Below, in pieces: positions 1 to 7,897 of a stretch of DNA of 64,000 bases; within the stretch, counting starts at the first letter, position 1, and each line of letters begins with the position of its first letter. A model generated the notes under the pieces. That model did not search any database. It was not told the origin of the DNA and was given only the letters and a program-made list of their open reading frames with translations. Position numbers and translations under genes: made by a program. Source of the stretch: JADCCX01 sp051649305 (lineage in GTDB: Bacteria > Pseudomonadota > Alphaproteobacteria > Rhizobiales > Beijerinckiaceae); contig JBOFGV010000044.1 of assembly GCA_051649305.1 (NCBI GenBank), forward strand, positions 124,001 to 188,000. The letters are read 5' to 3'.

Positions 1-463
1 TATGGCCATTTTTGACCATAGCCCATTTGCTGTGCGTGCCAGGAAGAACGATGGTGGCTGTCTCGTGTTCTTCTACTGAGCCGAAAATCTGGATCTCTTC
101 GCCACGCATGACATCCGGTGTTGGCTCACGCACCGCGACGCCCGGCATGAAACGCAGCAAGGCACCGCGCTGCGATCGGCGCTCTACCGCCTGCCTCCCG
201 ATGTCAGAAAGCCCAGCGGGCGCGAAAGCATAAGGCGTTTCCACCCAGCCGTTGCGGCTGGTGATCATGCCCGACAACAGAACAGTTGTTTCAGGCGTGA
301 TCCAGCCCCCGATCTCCCTTTCCAGTACAGCTTCAAAGTCGCCATCACGCACAGTGAGGATTCCGGTATTGGCCTGATGATGGGCAACAATCTCGCCATC
401 GGTGCCGAAGCGATAGGCTCTGAAATTGCTTGATCCCCAATCAACGATGACCTGTCCAGACAT
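1..463 (-). CDS. dgoK: 2-dehydro-3-deoxygalactonokinase, partial (C-terminus beyond the window)
   Basis: This gene would phosphorylate 2-keto-3-deoxy-galactonate with ATP in the cytoplasm, the step before aldol cleavage in galactonate or related sugar-acid catabolism. The visible 154 codons begin MSGQVIVDWGSSNFRAY, the nucleotide-binding phosphate-1 region of this kinase family. LLSGMITSRNGWVETPY and LPGTHSKWAMV, both typical of DgoK, follow. About half of a usual 300-residue protein is present; the rest lies left of base 1. The start at 463 is preceded on the minus strand by a strong GGAGGG ribosome site. It is divergent from the DapA-family gene, which fits shared control of a sugar-acid pathway. 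The family call is firm; the exact substrate epimer is inferred. Confidence 0.85.
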   Translation of the reverse strand, partial: MSGQVIVDWGSSNFRAYRFGTDGEIVAHHQANTGILTVRDGDFEAVLEREIGGWITPETTVLLSGMITSRNGWVETPYAFAPAGLSDIGRQAVERRSQRGALLRFMPGVAVREPTPDVMRGEEIQIFGSVEEHETATIVLPGTHSKWAMVKNGH

Positions 464-489
464 GCACTACCCTCCGCGCTTTTACAGAG

Positions 490-518
490 TTGACTATAGA
501 TAGGCATTAAAATAAAGT
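490..518 (+). promoter_or_regulatory. Candidate sigma-70 promoter for the sugar-acid operon
   Basis: TTGACT at 490-495 and TAAAGT at 513-518 are separated by 17 bp, and the first start codon (546) lies 27 bp downstream. It sits in the 82-bp divergent gap with dgoK. This rests on sequence match only. Confidence 0.4.
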
Positions 519-545
519 CCATATAAAGGTTCGGAGTTCCACAAT

Positions 546-1496
546 ATGGATCAAAATAGCAGAGCGCGCCTACCATCGCCCTTGATCAAAGGAGTCTGGC
601 CGGTGCTGTGCACGCCGTTCAAAGCGGATGGTGCGGTCGATCCCGAAAGCCTGCGTCGCGTTGTTGCCTTTGCTCTCGGCAGCGGTGTTAACGGTGTTGT
701 ATTCCCAGGCTTTGCAAGCGAAGTGGACTCGTTGACCCCGGGTGAGCGTCGGGCACTTCTGGAAGTGGTGGTCGATGAAGTGGCCGGGCGCGTGCCAGTG
801 CTCGCCGGAGCGACAGGCGCATCAGTGGAAGCTGTGGTTTCGCTGGTGCGCGAGTGCATAGACGTGGGTGTCCGTCAGGTGATGATACAGGCACCAAAAG
901 CCGTTGGCGCAGATGCAGCGGCTGTCACATCCTTTTACCGCGCCATATCCGCAGCAGTTCCCGAAGCTGAAATCGTGTTGCAGAATGCGCCAGCGCCGCG
1001 TGGTTCCGATCTTTCGCCGGACGCTGGTGTTGCAGTGACAGCAGCCAACGCACGCATCCGCTACATCAAGGAGGAGACGATCCCCTCGGGTCCGCCAATC
1101 AGTGCCATATTGAAAGCAGCACCGGAACATCTTGCAGGCGTGATCGGCGGCGGCGGTGCGCGGTTCGTCATTGATGAGTATCTCCGCGGTGCCTGTGGCG
1201 CGATGCCTGCAGTGGAGTTTGCCGACATTCATGTCGCGATGTGGTCTGCGCTTGAGGCCGGTCGTGAATCTGATGCGCGTGATCTTTATGAGCGCACATT
1301 ACCTTTGCTGATGATCCAGAGCCATGCCCGCATGCGGTTTACAAAGCGCGTGCTCATGCGGCGTGGGGTACTCACCAACGACGTTGTCCGCGCTGCCATT
1401 GCGCCGTTTGATACGCGTGATCTCGACGAGATCGACGCCTTGCTGGACCGGATAACCGATCTGCTCACTGTGGCCCCATTCAGGAAGGCCGCCTGA
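546..1496 (+). CDS. Dihydrodipicolinate synthase (DapA/NAL) family lyase or dehydratase
   Basis: This is a 316-residue TIM-barrel enzyme of the class I Schiff-base lyase family. RYIKEET places the lysine that forms the imine at K175, and GVWPVLCTPF at 16-25 is the usual N-terminal strand. Family members cleave or dehydrate 2-keto-3-deoxy sugar acids and related 2-oxo acids. The usual YNxP motif reads QNAP at 146-149, so the catalytic tyrosine is replaced by glutamine, which argues against ordinary DapA or NanA chemistry. A GGAG ribosome site at 533-536 supports the start at 546. Its stop overlaps the next start (ATGATGG), indicating translational coupling with the enolase-superfamily enzyme. 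The likely role is sugar-acid breakdown; the reaction is not determined. Confidence 0.8.
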   Translation: MDQNSRARLPSPLIKGVWPVLCTPFKADGAVDPESLRRVVAFALGSGVNGVVFPGFASEVDSLTPGERRALLEVVVDEVAGRVPVLAGATGASVEAVVSLVRECIDVGVRQVMIQAPKAVGADAAAVTSFYRAISAAVPEAEIVLQNAPAPRGSDLSPDAGVAVTAANARIRYIKEETIPSGPPISAILKAAPEHLAGVIGGGGARFVIDEYLRGACGAMPAVEFADIHVAMWSALEAGRESDARDLYERTLPLLMIQSHARMRFTKRVLMRRGVLTNDVVRAAIAPFDTRDLDEIDALLDRITDLLTVAPFRKAA

Positions 1497-2662
1497 TGGT
1501 TGACCGGGTCGCCAAGGTCGAATGCTTCGCGCTGACCTTACCGCGCGACACGCCCTATCTCGGCGCTTTGCGGCCGGGTGAGGAGCCCAATGCGCGTGGC
1601 TACTTCGTGCGGAAGGGCAACCGCACTGTCTATCCGACTGTGGACCGCAATGTCCTTGTTCGTATTACGACGAAAGACGGCGTCATCGGCTGGGGTGAGA
1701 CCTATGGCATCGTGGCACCACGCGCGACCATGGCGATCATTTCCGATTTGTTGGCTGATTTCATTGTCGGCTCCGATCCATTCGACGCGGCTGTCATCCA
1801 TGATCGTCTCTATGACCTGATGCGCGTGAGAGGCTATACAGGCGGCTATTATCTCGACGCACTGGCTGCCATCGACATCGCGCTTTGGGATATCGCGGCA
1901 CAGATCGCGCGCGTGCCACTGGTCAAGCTGCTCGGCGGCATGCGGCGTGAGACAATCCCCGCCTATGTCTCGGGTCTGCCGGAAGCGACACGCGCCAAGC
2001 GTGCCGATCTGGCGGCCGCATGGCAGAACAAAGGCTTCTCGGATTTCAAGTTTGCCGCACCGGTTGCGGATGATGGTGTCGTTGCAGAAATCGAAAGCCT
2101 GCGATCAAGGCTCGGGCCGAAAGCGCGCATCGCCTGCGATATGCATTGGGCCCACACTGCCGCAAGTGCCAAAGCGGCGATCCGGGCGATGGAACCGCAT
2201 GGGTTGTGGTTCGCGGAAGCTCCCGTCAATCCGGAGGATGTCGATGGACTGGCAGACGTCGCGGCAGGCGTTTCAGCGCCGGTTGCTGCTGGCGAAGAAT
2301 GGCGCACGAGCTACGATGCACAGACACGGCTGGCGAAGAGGGCGGTCGCAATCCTGCAGCCGGAGATGGGCCATTGTGGTGTGACCGAGTTCATGCGGAT
2401 GGCGACGCTGGCGCAGGTTCATCATGCAGAGATCATTCCGCACGCAACAATCGGCATCGGGATTTTCCTTGCTGCAAGCCTGCATGCCAGTGCGGCAGCT
2501 GCCTGCGTCAGCGGTCATGAATTCCAGCATTCCATAGTCGAACCCAACGCGAAATATCTCGATGGGCAAATTCAGTGTGCCGCCGGGCAATATACATTGC
2601 CCGATGGGAATGGTCTTGGCGTCCGGCCCTCGGCCTCAGCGCTTCGTATGCTTGAACAATGA
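1496..2662 (+). CDS. Mandelate racemase/muconate lactonizing family (enolase superfamily) sugar-acid dehydratase
   Basis: This 388-residue protein has the enolase-superfamily capping domain and barrel. Probable magnesium ligands are D215 (in CDMHW), E241 (FAEAP) and E267 (GEEW). H316 in PHATIG is the probable general base, paired with E290 of LQPE, where Asp is more usual. The second-strand KxK motif of the racemase subgroup is degenerate: K185-F186-A187. H217 beside D215 resembles the acid His of galactonate or mannonate dehydratases. The likely reaction is dehydration of an aldonate or aldarate, or a lactone cycloisomerization, feeding the adjacent DapA-family enzyme. The substrate cannot be read from the sequence. 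Confidence 0.8.
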   Translation: MVDRVAKVECFALTLPRDTPYLGALRPGEEPNARGYFVRKGNRTVYPTVDRNVLVRITTKDGVIGWGETYGIVAPRATMAIISDLLADFIVGSDPFDAAVIHDRLYDLMRVRGYTGGYYLDALAAIDIALWDIAAQIARVPLVKLLGGMRRETIPAYVSGLPEATRAKRADLAAAWQNKGFSDFKFAAPVADDGVVAEIESLRSRLGPKARIACDMHWAHTAASAKAAIRAMEPHGLWFAEAPVNPEDVDGLADVAAGVSAPVAAGEEWRTSYDAQTRLAKRAVAILQPEMGHCGVTEFMRMATLAQVHHAEIIPHATIGIGIFLAASLHASAAAACVSGHEFQHSIVEPNAKYLDGQIQCAAGQYTLPDGNGLGVRPSASALRMLEQ

Positions 2663-2687
2663 CAAAAACTGAAAACGGGAGGAAGAC

Positions 2688-3965
2688 ATGAGACATTCCA
2701 TAAGAACTGCAATCCTAGGCTCAGCCGCAGCTTTTGCCCTATCCCTTGGTGTTCTGCCTGCAATGGCGCAGACAAAGACGCTCAAGTTTGTATCCTGGCA
2801 AAAGGACGAGCGTGGTGTGGGCGACTGGTGGGCGTCTGTCATCAAGGAGTTCGAGACAAAGAACCCTGGCGTCAAGATTGAATGGACCAAGGTTGAGCGC
2901 GGTGCCTACGCCGATACGATGACCACCTTGTTCGCGGGTGGCAAGCCGCCCGAGATCGTGCATCTCGCCTCGTTCGAATTCCAGAAGTTCGCTGATCAGG
3001 GCTGGCTGGAAGATCTTGGCCCTTACGTGAAGTCTTCCAACTTCAACATCGAAGGCTGGGCTGGACAAAGTGCCTGCACCTGGAAGGGCAAGACCGTTTG
3101 CATGATGATGCTCTATTTCGGCAATCTCTTTGCCTACAACGAAGAGATGCTGAAGAAAGAAGGTATTGCGCCGCCAACCAACTGGGCCGAGTATCTGGCG
3201 GCAGCCCGTAAGCTCACCAAAGATACCAACGGCGACAACATCCCTGACCAGTTCGGCACCGGCCATGAAACAAAAGGCGGCGGCGGGCAGTATCTCTCCG
3301 AATTGATGAATTACACGCTTGATGCAGGTGGGCGCTGGACTGACGCCAACGGCAAGGTGACGATCAATACCCCTCAAATGATTGAAGGATTGTCGCGCTG
3401 GAAAGAGATCGTCAAGAACAGCCTGACACCGCGCGATCTCTCCGCTGGTGAAGTGCGTCAGATGTTTGCTGATGGCCGCATTGCCATGAAGTTTGATGGC
3501 CCATGGCTCTATCCCATCATTCAGAGGGGCAAGGCGAAGGACCAGATCAAGATTGTCCCAGTGCCGCTGAAGCCGCCCATGGGTGGTTCGTCGAATATCC
3601 TCGGTATGGCGTCGGAAATCCCGGCAGACTCCAAGAAGCTCGTCTGGGATTTCATCTCGATTGCGACCTCTGACAAGTTCCAGAGCGATTTTGCCACACT
3701 GGCGTCTTCAACACCGCCGAGCCCACGCGCCAAGACGGACGGCGCAAAGGCCGCAACACCGCACTTTGATATGCTGGTCGATATGGCGAAGGCGGCCTCC
3801 GCTGCTGGTGTTGACCGCATCCCGAAGGGACTGGAAATCGGCTACAACGAGTTTGCCAAGATGGTTATGGAAGAATCCCAGCGCATGATCATCCAGGACC
3901 TCGATCCGAAGGTGGTCGCTGCAACGATGCAGCAAAAGGCGGAAGCCATTCAAAAGCAGCAGTAA
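2688..3965 (+). CDS. Carbohydrate ABC transporter, periplasmic family 1 solute-binding protein
   Basis: This 425-residue protein begins with a Sec signal peptide (hydrophobic residues 8-24, likely cleavage after AMA at 26). A MalE/UgpB-type fold follows, with LKFVSWQKDE at the mature N-terminus and FADGRIAMKFDGPW in the second lobe. It should capture a sugar or sugar acid in the periplasm and deliver it to the two permeases downstream. The start is preceded by a GGGAGGAAG ribosome site (2676-2684). A stem-loop after the stop may keep its message more abundant than that of the permeases. Substrate is inferred from the surrounding sugar-acid enzymes. Confidence 0.88.
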   Translation: MRHSIRTAILGSAAAFALSLGVLPAMAQTKTLKFVSWQKDERGVGDWWASVIKEFETKNPGVKIEWTKVERGAYADTMTTLFAGGKPPEIVHLASFEFQKFADQGWLEDLGPYVKSSNFNIEGWAGQSACTWKGKTVCMMMLYFGNLFAYNEEMLKKEGIAPPTNWAEYLAAARKLTKDTNGDNIPDQFGTGHETKGGGGQYLSELMNYTLDAGGRWTDANGKVTINTPQMIEGLSRWKEIVKNSLTPRDLSAGEVRQMFADGRIAMKFDGPWLYPIIQRGKAKDQIKIVPVPLKPPMGGSSNILGMASEIPADSKKLVWDFISIATSDKFQSDFATLASSTPPSPRAKTDGAKAATPHFDMLVDMAKAASAAGVDRIPKGLEIGYNEFAKMVMEESQRMIIQDLDPKVVAATMQQKAEAIQKQQ

Positions 3966-3979
3966 GCGCTTTCTGAACC

Positions 3980-4005
3980 GACGGCTGCCTTAAGTGGCGG
4001 TCGTC
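3980..4005 (+). promoter_or_regulatory. Intercistronic stem-loop between binding protein and permease genes
   Basis: GACGGCTGCC (3980-3989) pairs with GGCGGTCGTC (3996-4005) around a six-base loop, ten pairs including two G-U. No T-run follows, so it is more likely an mRNA 3'-end stabiliser or partial attenuator than a full terminator. Confidence 0.5.
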
Positions 4006-4028
4006 GTCCTGCACTCCGGAGAGACACC

Positions 4029-4937
4029 ATGTTACTGGCCCTGTCCCGTTTCGATCTCGCACGTCCCAGCCGCAGGCATCTGCTTGGCTACCTGCTGCTC
4101 GCGCCAGCGGTGCTGCTGATCGCTGCGATCATTGTCTATCCGCTGTTTGTCTCGGTCGACATTTCCTTCCAGAATGTTGGCATCGCCCGGCTCGATGCGC
4201 CGCGCCGTCCCTTCACCACGGACAACTACGCGCGCCTCTTCGCTTCTCCTGATTTCTGGAATGCCTGCCGGGTGACGCTGCAACTTATTTTTGTTGTGAC
4301 CATCGCCTGCTTCTTTCTGGGCCTTGGCACAGCACTGCTGGTGAACAACCAGTTCAAGGGAAGGTCTATCGCACGGCTTGTCGTTGCCATGCCCTGGGCT
4401 GTGCCTGAAGTGATCGCCACTGTCATCTTTGCCTGGATGTTTGATTCTTCCTTCGGTCTTTTCAACTGGCTCTTCATCACGTTGGGCCTTGCCGACAGGC
4501 CAATCAACTGGTTCTCGGATCCCACTGCAGCCTTTGCTGTCGTCGCGACGACGATGATCTGGAAAGGCTATCCCTTCGTCTCGATCATGATCCTGGCTGG
4601 ATTGCAGTCAATCCCAGATGACTTTTATGCGGCCGCCCGTGTTGATGGTGCCAATGCCTGGCAACGCTTGACCCACATCACGCTGCCAAGCCTGATGCCA
4701 GTCATCGGCGTGACCATGGTGCTTGTTATGCTCTGGGTCTTTCGCGACTTCTCGATCATCTATGTGCTCACAGGCGGCGGGCCGCTGAAGGCGACACAAA
4801 CCCTGTCGATCATGACCTATGAGCAGGCCTTCAGCTTCTTCCGCATGGGCTACGCTTCGGCGATTGGCGTGGTAACGCTCGTCATCTGTGTCATCGCCGC
4901 AAAGCTGATGATGCGCAGCGCGCCCGAGAACCTGTGA
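4029..4937 (+). CDS. Carbohydrate ABC transporter permease (MalF/UgpA type)
   Basis: This 302-residue inner-membrane protein has about six membrane segments, the first at residues 18-40. The EAA loop that docks the ATPase is YAAARVDGANAWQRLTHITL near residue 200. It forms the transport channel with the next permease. The start follows a GGAGAGAC ribosome site. The gene ends 4 bp before the MalG-type permease, so the two are co-translated. Family assignment is firm; sugar specificity is unknown. Confidence 0.88.
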   Translation: MLLALSRFDLARPSRRHLLGYLLLAPAVLLIAAIIVYPLFVSVDISFQNVGIARLDAPRRPFTTDNYARLFASPDFWNACRVTLQLIFVVTIACFFLGLGTALLVNNQFKGRSIARLVVAMPWAVPEVIATVIFAWMFDSSFGLFNWLFITLGLADRPINWFSDPTAAFAVVATTMIWKGYPFVSIMILAGLQSIPDDFYAAARVDGANAWQRLTHITLPSLMPVIGVTMVLVMLWVFRDFSIIYVLTGGGPLKATQTLSIMTYEQAFSFFRMGYASAIGVVTLVICVIAAKLMMRSAPENL

Positions 4938-4941
4938 GGAC

Positions 4942-5775
4942 ATGATGCAGCCCTCCCTAACAGCCCGCATAATCCTCTACGGAACGGTCATCCTGACTGC
5001 CGCCATCCTGATCTTTCCGATCTACTGGCTGGTGGTGACCGCGTTGTCACAGCCGGATCAGCTCAGGCAGTTGCCGCCAAGCTTTTGGCCAAGCCAGCCA
5101 AACTGGTCGATATTCGGCAAGATCATTGGTGAGCGCCCCATCGGTCTGTGGCTGGCAAATTCGGCACTCGCCGCTGCGGGTGCAGTTGCTCTCTCCATGT
5201 CTGTATCCGTTCTGGCGGGCTATGCCCTGTCGCGCTTTTCGCTGAAGGGAGGGCAAGGGCTGGGCCTGTTTATCCTGACCGCCAAGATGCTGCCTGCGAC
5301 GCTGCTTGTCATTCCGCTCTTTGGCATCTTCCGGATGACCGGTATGATCGGTTCTCTGTGGTCGATCATTCTGGCCCATGCGACGCTCATCATTCCTTTC
5401 ACAACATGGATGTTGAAGGGCTATTTCGATACGATCCCGAAGGAGCTTGAGCAGGCCGCGATGGTGGATGGATGCTCTCCCATCGGTGCGCTGTTCCGGG
5501 TCATTCTGCCGGTTTCGCTGCCGGGGCTCGCTGCTACGGCCCTCTACGGTTTTGTGCTCTCTTGGTCAGACTACGCCTTCGCCCGCACCTTTCTGACGAA
5601 TGCGCAGGGCAACTGGACAGCCAATCTCGGCATCACGACGATGAAGGGCGAGTACATCTCCAACTGGGCGGAGATCTCTGCTGCCTCCATCCTCGTGGCG
5701 ATACCCATCCTGATCATCTACCTTTTTCTCGAGCGTTATCTGGTCGGCGGGCTCACCGCTGGCTCGGACAAGTGA
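4942..5775 (+). CDS. Carbohydrate ABC transporter permease (MalG/UgpE type)
   Basis: This 277-residue second permease has six predicted membrane helices. Its EAA motif is LEQAAMVDGCSPIGALFRVI near residue 167. The N-terminal helix (ILYGTVILTAAILIFPIYWL) and length fit the MalG subfamily. The stop is 7 bp before the ATPase start, completing a standard binding protein, permease, permease, ATPase order. Confidence 0.88.
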   Translation: MMQPSLTARIILYGTVILTAAILIFPIYWLVVTALSQPDQLRQLPPSFWPSQPNWSIFGKIIGERPIGLWLANSALAAAGAVALSMSVSVLAGYALSRFSLKGGQGLGLFILTAKMLPATLLVIPLFGIFRMTGMIGSLWSIILAHATLIIPFTTWMLKGYFDTIPKELEQAAMVDGCSPIGALFRVILPVSLPGLAATALYGFVLSWSDYAFARTFLTNAQGNWTANLGITTMKGEYISNWAEISAASILVAIPILIIYLFLERYLVGGLTAGSDK

Positions 5776-5782
5776 GGCTGAA

Positions 5783-6898
5783 ATGGCATCCATTTCCATC
5801 GATCGCGTTTCCAAAGACTACGGCCCGGCGAAAATTCTCAAGGAATTCTCGCTTGAGATTGCAGACGGCGAATTTGTTGTACTGGTCGGCCCATCAGGCT
5901 GCGGCAAATCAACCATGCTCAAGATCCTTGCGGGTCTGGAGGCTGCGACCAGTGGTGTCATTCGCATTGGCGACCGGGAGGTAACAGACCTCGCTCCCGG
6001 CGACAGAGACATCGCCATGGTGTTCCAGAATTATGCCCTTTATCCGCACCTAACAGTCGCTGAAAACATGGGCTTCGGCCTCAAGATGCGCGGCACACCG
6101 CGTGAGATCATCGCAGCCCGCGTAGCGGATGCTGCGAAGATTCTTGATGTAACACATCTTCTTCAACGCAGGCCAAAGCAGCTGTCGGGCGGTCAGCGCC
6201 AGCGCGTGGCGCTTGGTCGGGCGATCGTACGCGAACCGCAGGCGTTTTTGATGGACGAGCCGCTGTCCAATCTCGATGCCAAGCTCCGCGTCCATATGCG
6301 CGCAGAAATTGGCGCACTGCATCAGCGGCTCGGCGTGACAACAATCTACGTGACCCATGATCAGACCGAAGCGATGACCATGGCCGACCGCATCGTGATC
6401 ATGAAGGACGGCGTCATCCAGCAGGTTGCAACCCCGGAGACGATGTTTGCCAAGCCGGCCAACACCTTTGTCGCTGGTTTCATCGGCTCGCCTGGCATGA
6501 ATTTCGCGCCTGTGCTCCAGAATGGGGACGGACGTGGAAATCTGTTGGGCGCAAACTTCGCCCTGCCGGAAGCGGCGCGTGGCAGTGCACTTGTGCTTGC
6601 TGGTCTCAGACCGGAGCATATCCGCCTTGGTGATGGTCCTGCCACATTCACAGTGACGCCACGCCTCGTCGAGGGCCTCGGATCAGAGCAGTATCTCTAC
6701 TTCGACATGCCGGATGCTCATGGAACCGGATTGCCTGCGCCGGCAGCGGCGGAAGACGCCCGCGCGGGTCGTTTGATTGCGCGGCTTTTTGACAGCGCGC
6801 CCATGCGCGTGGGCGAAACCGTGAAGCTGTCTTTTGACCCGGCGCGCCTGCATCTCTTTGATGCAAAGAGCGGCAATGCCATTGCTGCAAATGGCTGA
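5783..6898 (+). CDS. Carbohydrate ABC transporter ATPase (UgpC/MsmK type)
   Basis: This 371-residue cytoplasmic ATPase energises the permease pair. Walker A is GPSGCGKST (36-44), the signature is LSGGQRQR (134-141), and Walker B ends in D158-E159 of FLMDEPLSNLD. The switch His lies in VTHDQTEA. The C-terminal 130 residues are the TOBE/OB regulatory domain of the CUT1 class. It follows the second permease by 7 bp. Confidence 0.9.
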   Translation: MASISIDRVSKDYGPAKILKEFSLEIADGEFVVLVGPSGCGKSTMLKILAGLEAATSGVIRIGDREVTDLAPGDRDIAMVFQNYALYPHLTVAENMGFGLKMRGTPREIIAARVADAAKILDVTHLLQRRPKQLSGGQRQRVALGRAIVREPQAFLMDEPLSNLDAKLRVHMRAEIGALHQRLGVTTIYVTHDQTEAMTMADRIVIMKDGVIQQVATPETMFAKPANTFVAGFIGSPGMNFAPVLQNGDGRGNLLGANFALPEAARGSALVLAGLRPEHIRLGDGPATFTVTPRLVEGLGSEQYLYFDMPDAHGTGLPAPAAAEDARAGRLIARLFDSAPMRVGETVKLSFDPARLHLFDAKSGNAIAANG

Positions 6899-6913
6899 AG
6901 GAGCCGCACACCA

Positions 6914-7897
6914 ATGACTGTTCTGATCACAGGCAGTTCCGGTCGCATCGGCAGTCGCCTTGTCCATGCGCTACTGGCGCGCGGTGAAACCGTCCGGGGT
7001 TTTGATCTCAGGCCCAGCGGGCGAGCCCTTGCTGGTTATGAGGAACTGATTGGCAGCTTTGATGATTCCTCCGTCGCAGAAGCAGCTCTCAAGGATGTGA
7101 CGGCAGTCTTTCACCTCGGTGCATTCATGTCCTGGTTGCCAGCTGAGAACCAGAAACTCCATGCCGCCAATGTCGGCGGCACACAGGTCATTGTTGATGC
7201 CGCCATTCGTGCGGGGGCCAAGCGCTTCATTTTCGCATCCAGTGGTGAAGTCTATCCTGAAAATGTGCCTAACTATCTGCCTGTTGACGAGAACCACCCG
7301 CTCCGGCCACGCTCAGCCTATGGTCTAAGCAAGTTGCTGGGCGAAGAAATTGTCAGCTGGGCCCATCGATCCGCGGGCCTCCAGACCACGATCCTCAGGT
7401 TTTCACACACACAGGATGCCACTGAACTGCTTGACCCCGACAGCTTCTTTTCCGGTCCCCGGTTTTTTCTTCACCCGCGCATCCGCCAGCAGGAAGCATT
7501 CGGCAATGTTGCTGCTGTCGCGGCGCTGCGGGCGCTGGATGATGGCAAGCCTGCGCTGGTTCTCGCCTGCAACCAGAATGGCCGACCTTTCCGCATGCAT
7601 ATCACCGATGCGCGCGACATGCTGGCGGGCTTGCTTGCCGTTCATGATACGCCAACTACCATTGGAGAAACATACAACCTCGGATCGAACCATCCGGTTA
7701 ACTTTGCGGATGTTCTCCCTGTGATGGCAAGCATCACGGGATTGCCGGTCCGGGTTGTGAATCTGCCAGGTGATGGTGTCTTCTATGAGACGAGCAATGC
7801 AAAGCTCAGAGCTGCAACTGGCTTTGTGCCTGTTTATGCATTTGACAGGATGTTGGAAGAAGCAGGGGCCGCATGGCGAGCAAGACTGAAGTCCTGA
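6914..7897 (+). CDS. NAD-dependent epimerase/dehydratase family protein, possible uronate or sugar dehydrogenase
   Basis: This 327-residue extended SDR has the Rossmann motif TGSSGRIG (6-13) and the catalytic pair Y136 and K140 in SAYGLSK. S109/S110 in FASSGEVYP are the probable catalytic serines. In this operon, with a lactonase domain, an acid dehydratase and a keto-deoxy sugar-acid lyase, oxidation of a sugar or uronate to a lactone is plausible. A nucleotide-sugar-type epimerase remains possible, since the extended SDR fold does not separate these. Its last 25 bp overlap the following IclR-lactonase gene. Confidence 0.75.
   Translation: MTVLITGSSGRIGSRLVHALLARGETVRGFDLRPSGRALAGYEELIGSFDDSSVAEAALKDVTAVFHLGAFMSWLPAENQKLHAANVGGTQVIVDAAIRAGAKRFIFASSGEVYPENVPNYLPVDENHPLRPRSAYGLSKLLGEEIVSWAHRSAGLQTTILRFSHTQDATELLDPDSFFSGPRFFLHPRIRQQEAFGNVAAVAALRALDDGKPALVLACNQNGRPFRMHITDARDMLAGLLAVHDTPTTIGETYNLGSNHPVNFADVLPVMASITGLPVRVVNLPGDGVFYETSNAKLRAATGFVPVYAFDRMLEEAGAAWRARLKS

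Noticed and set aside
6050..6619. Minus-strand open frame of 189 codons
   Set aside because: It lies opposite the ABC ATPase with intact Walker motifs and is a shadow of that frame.
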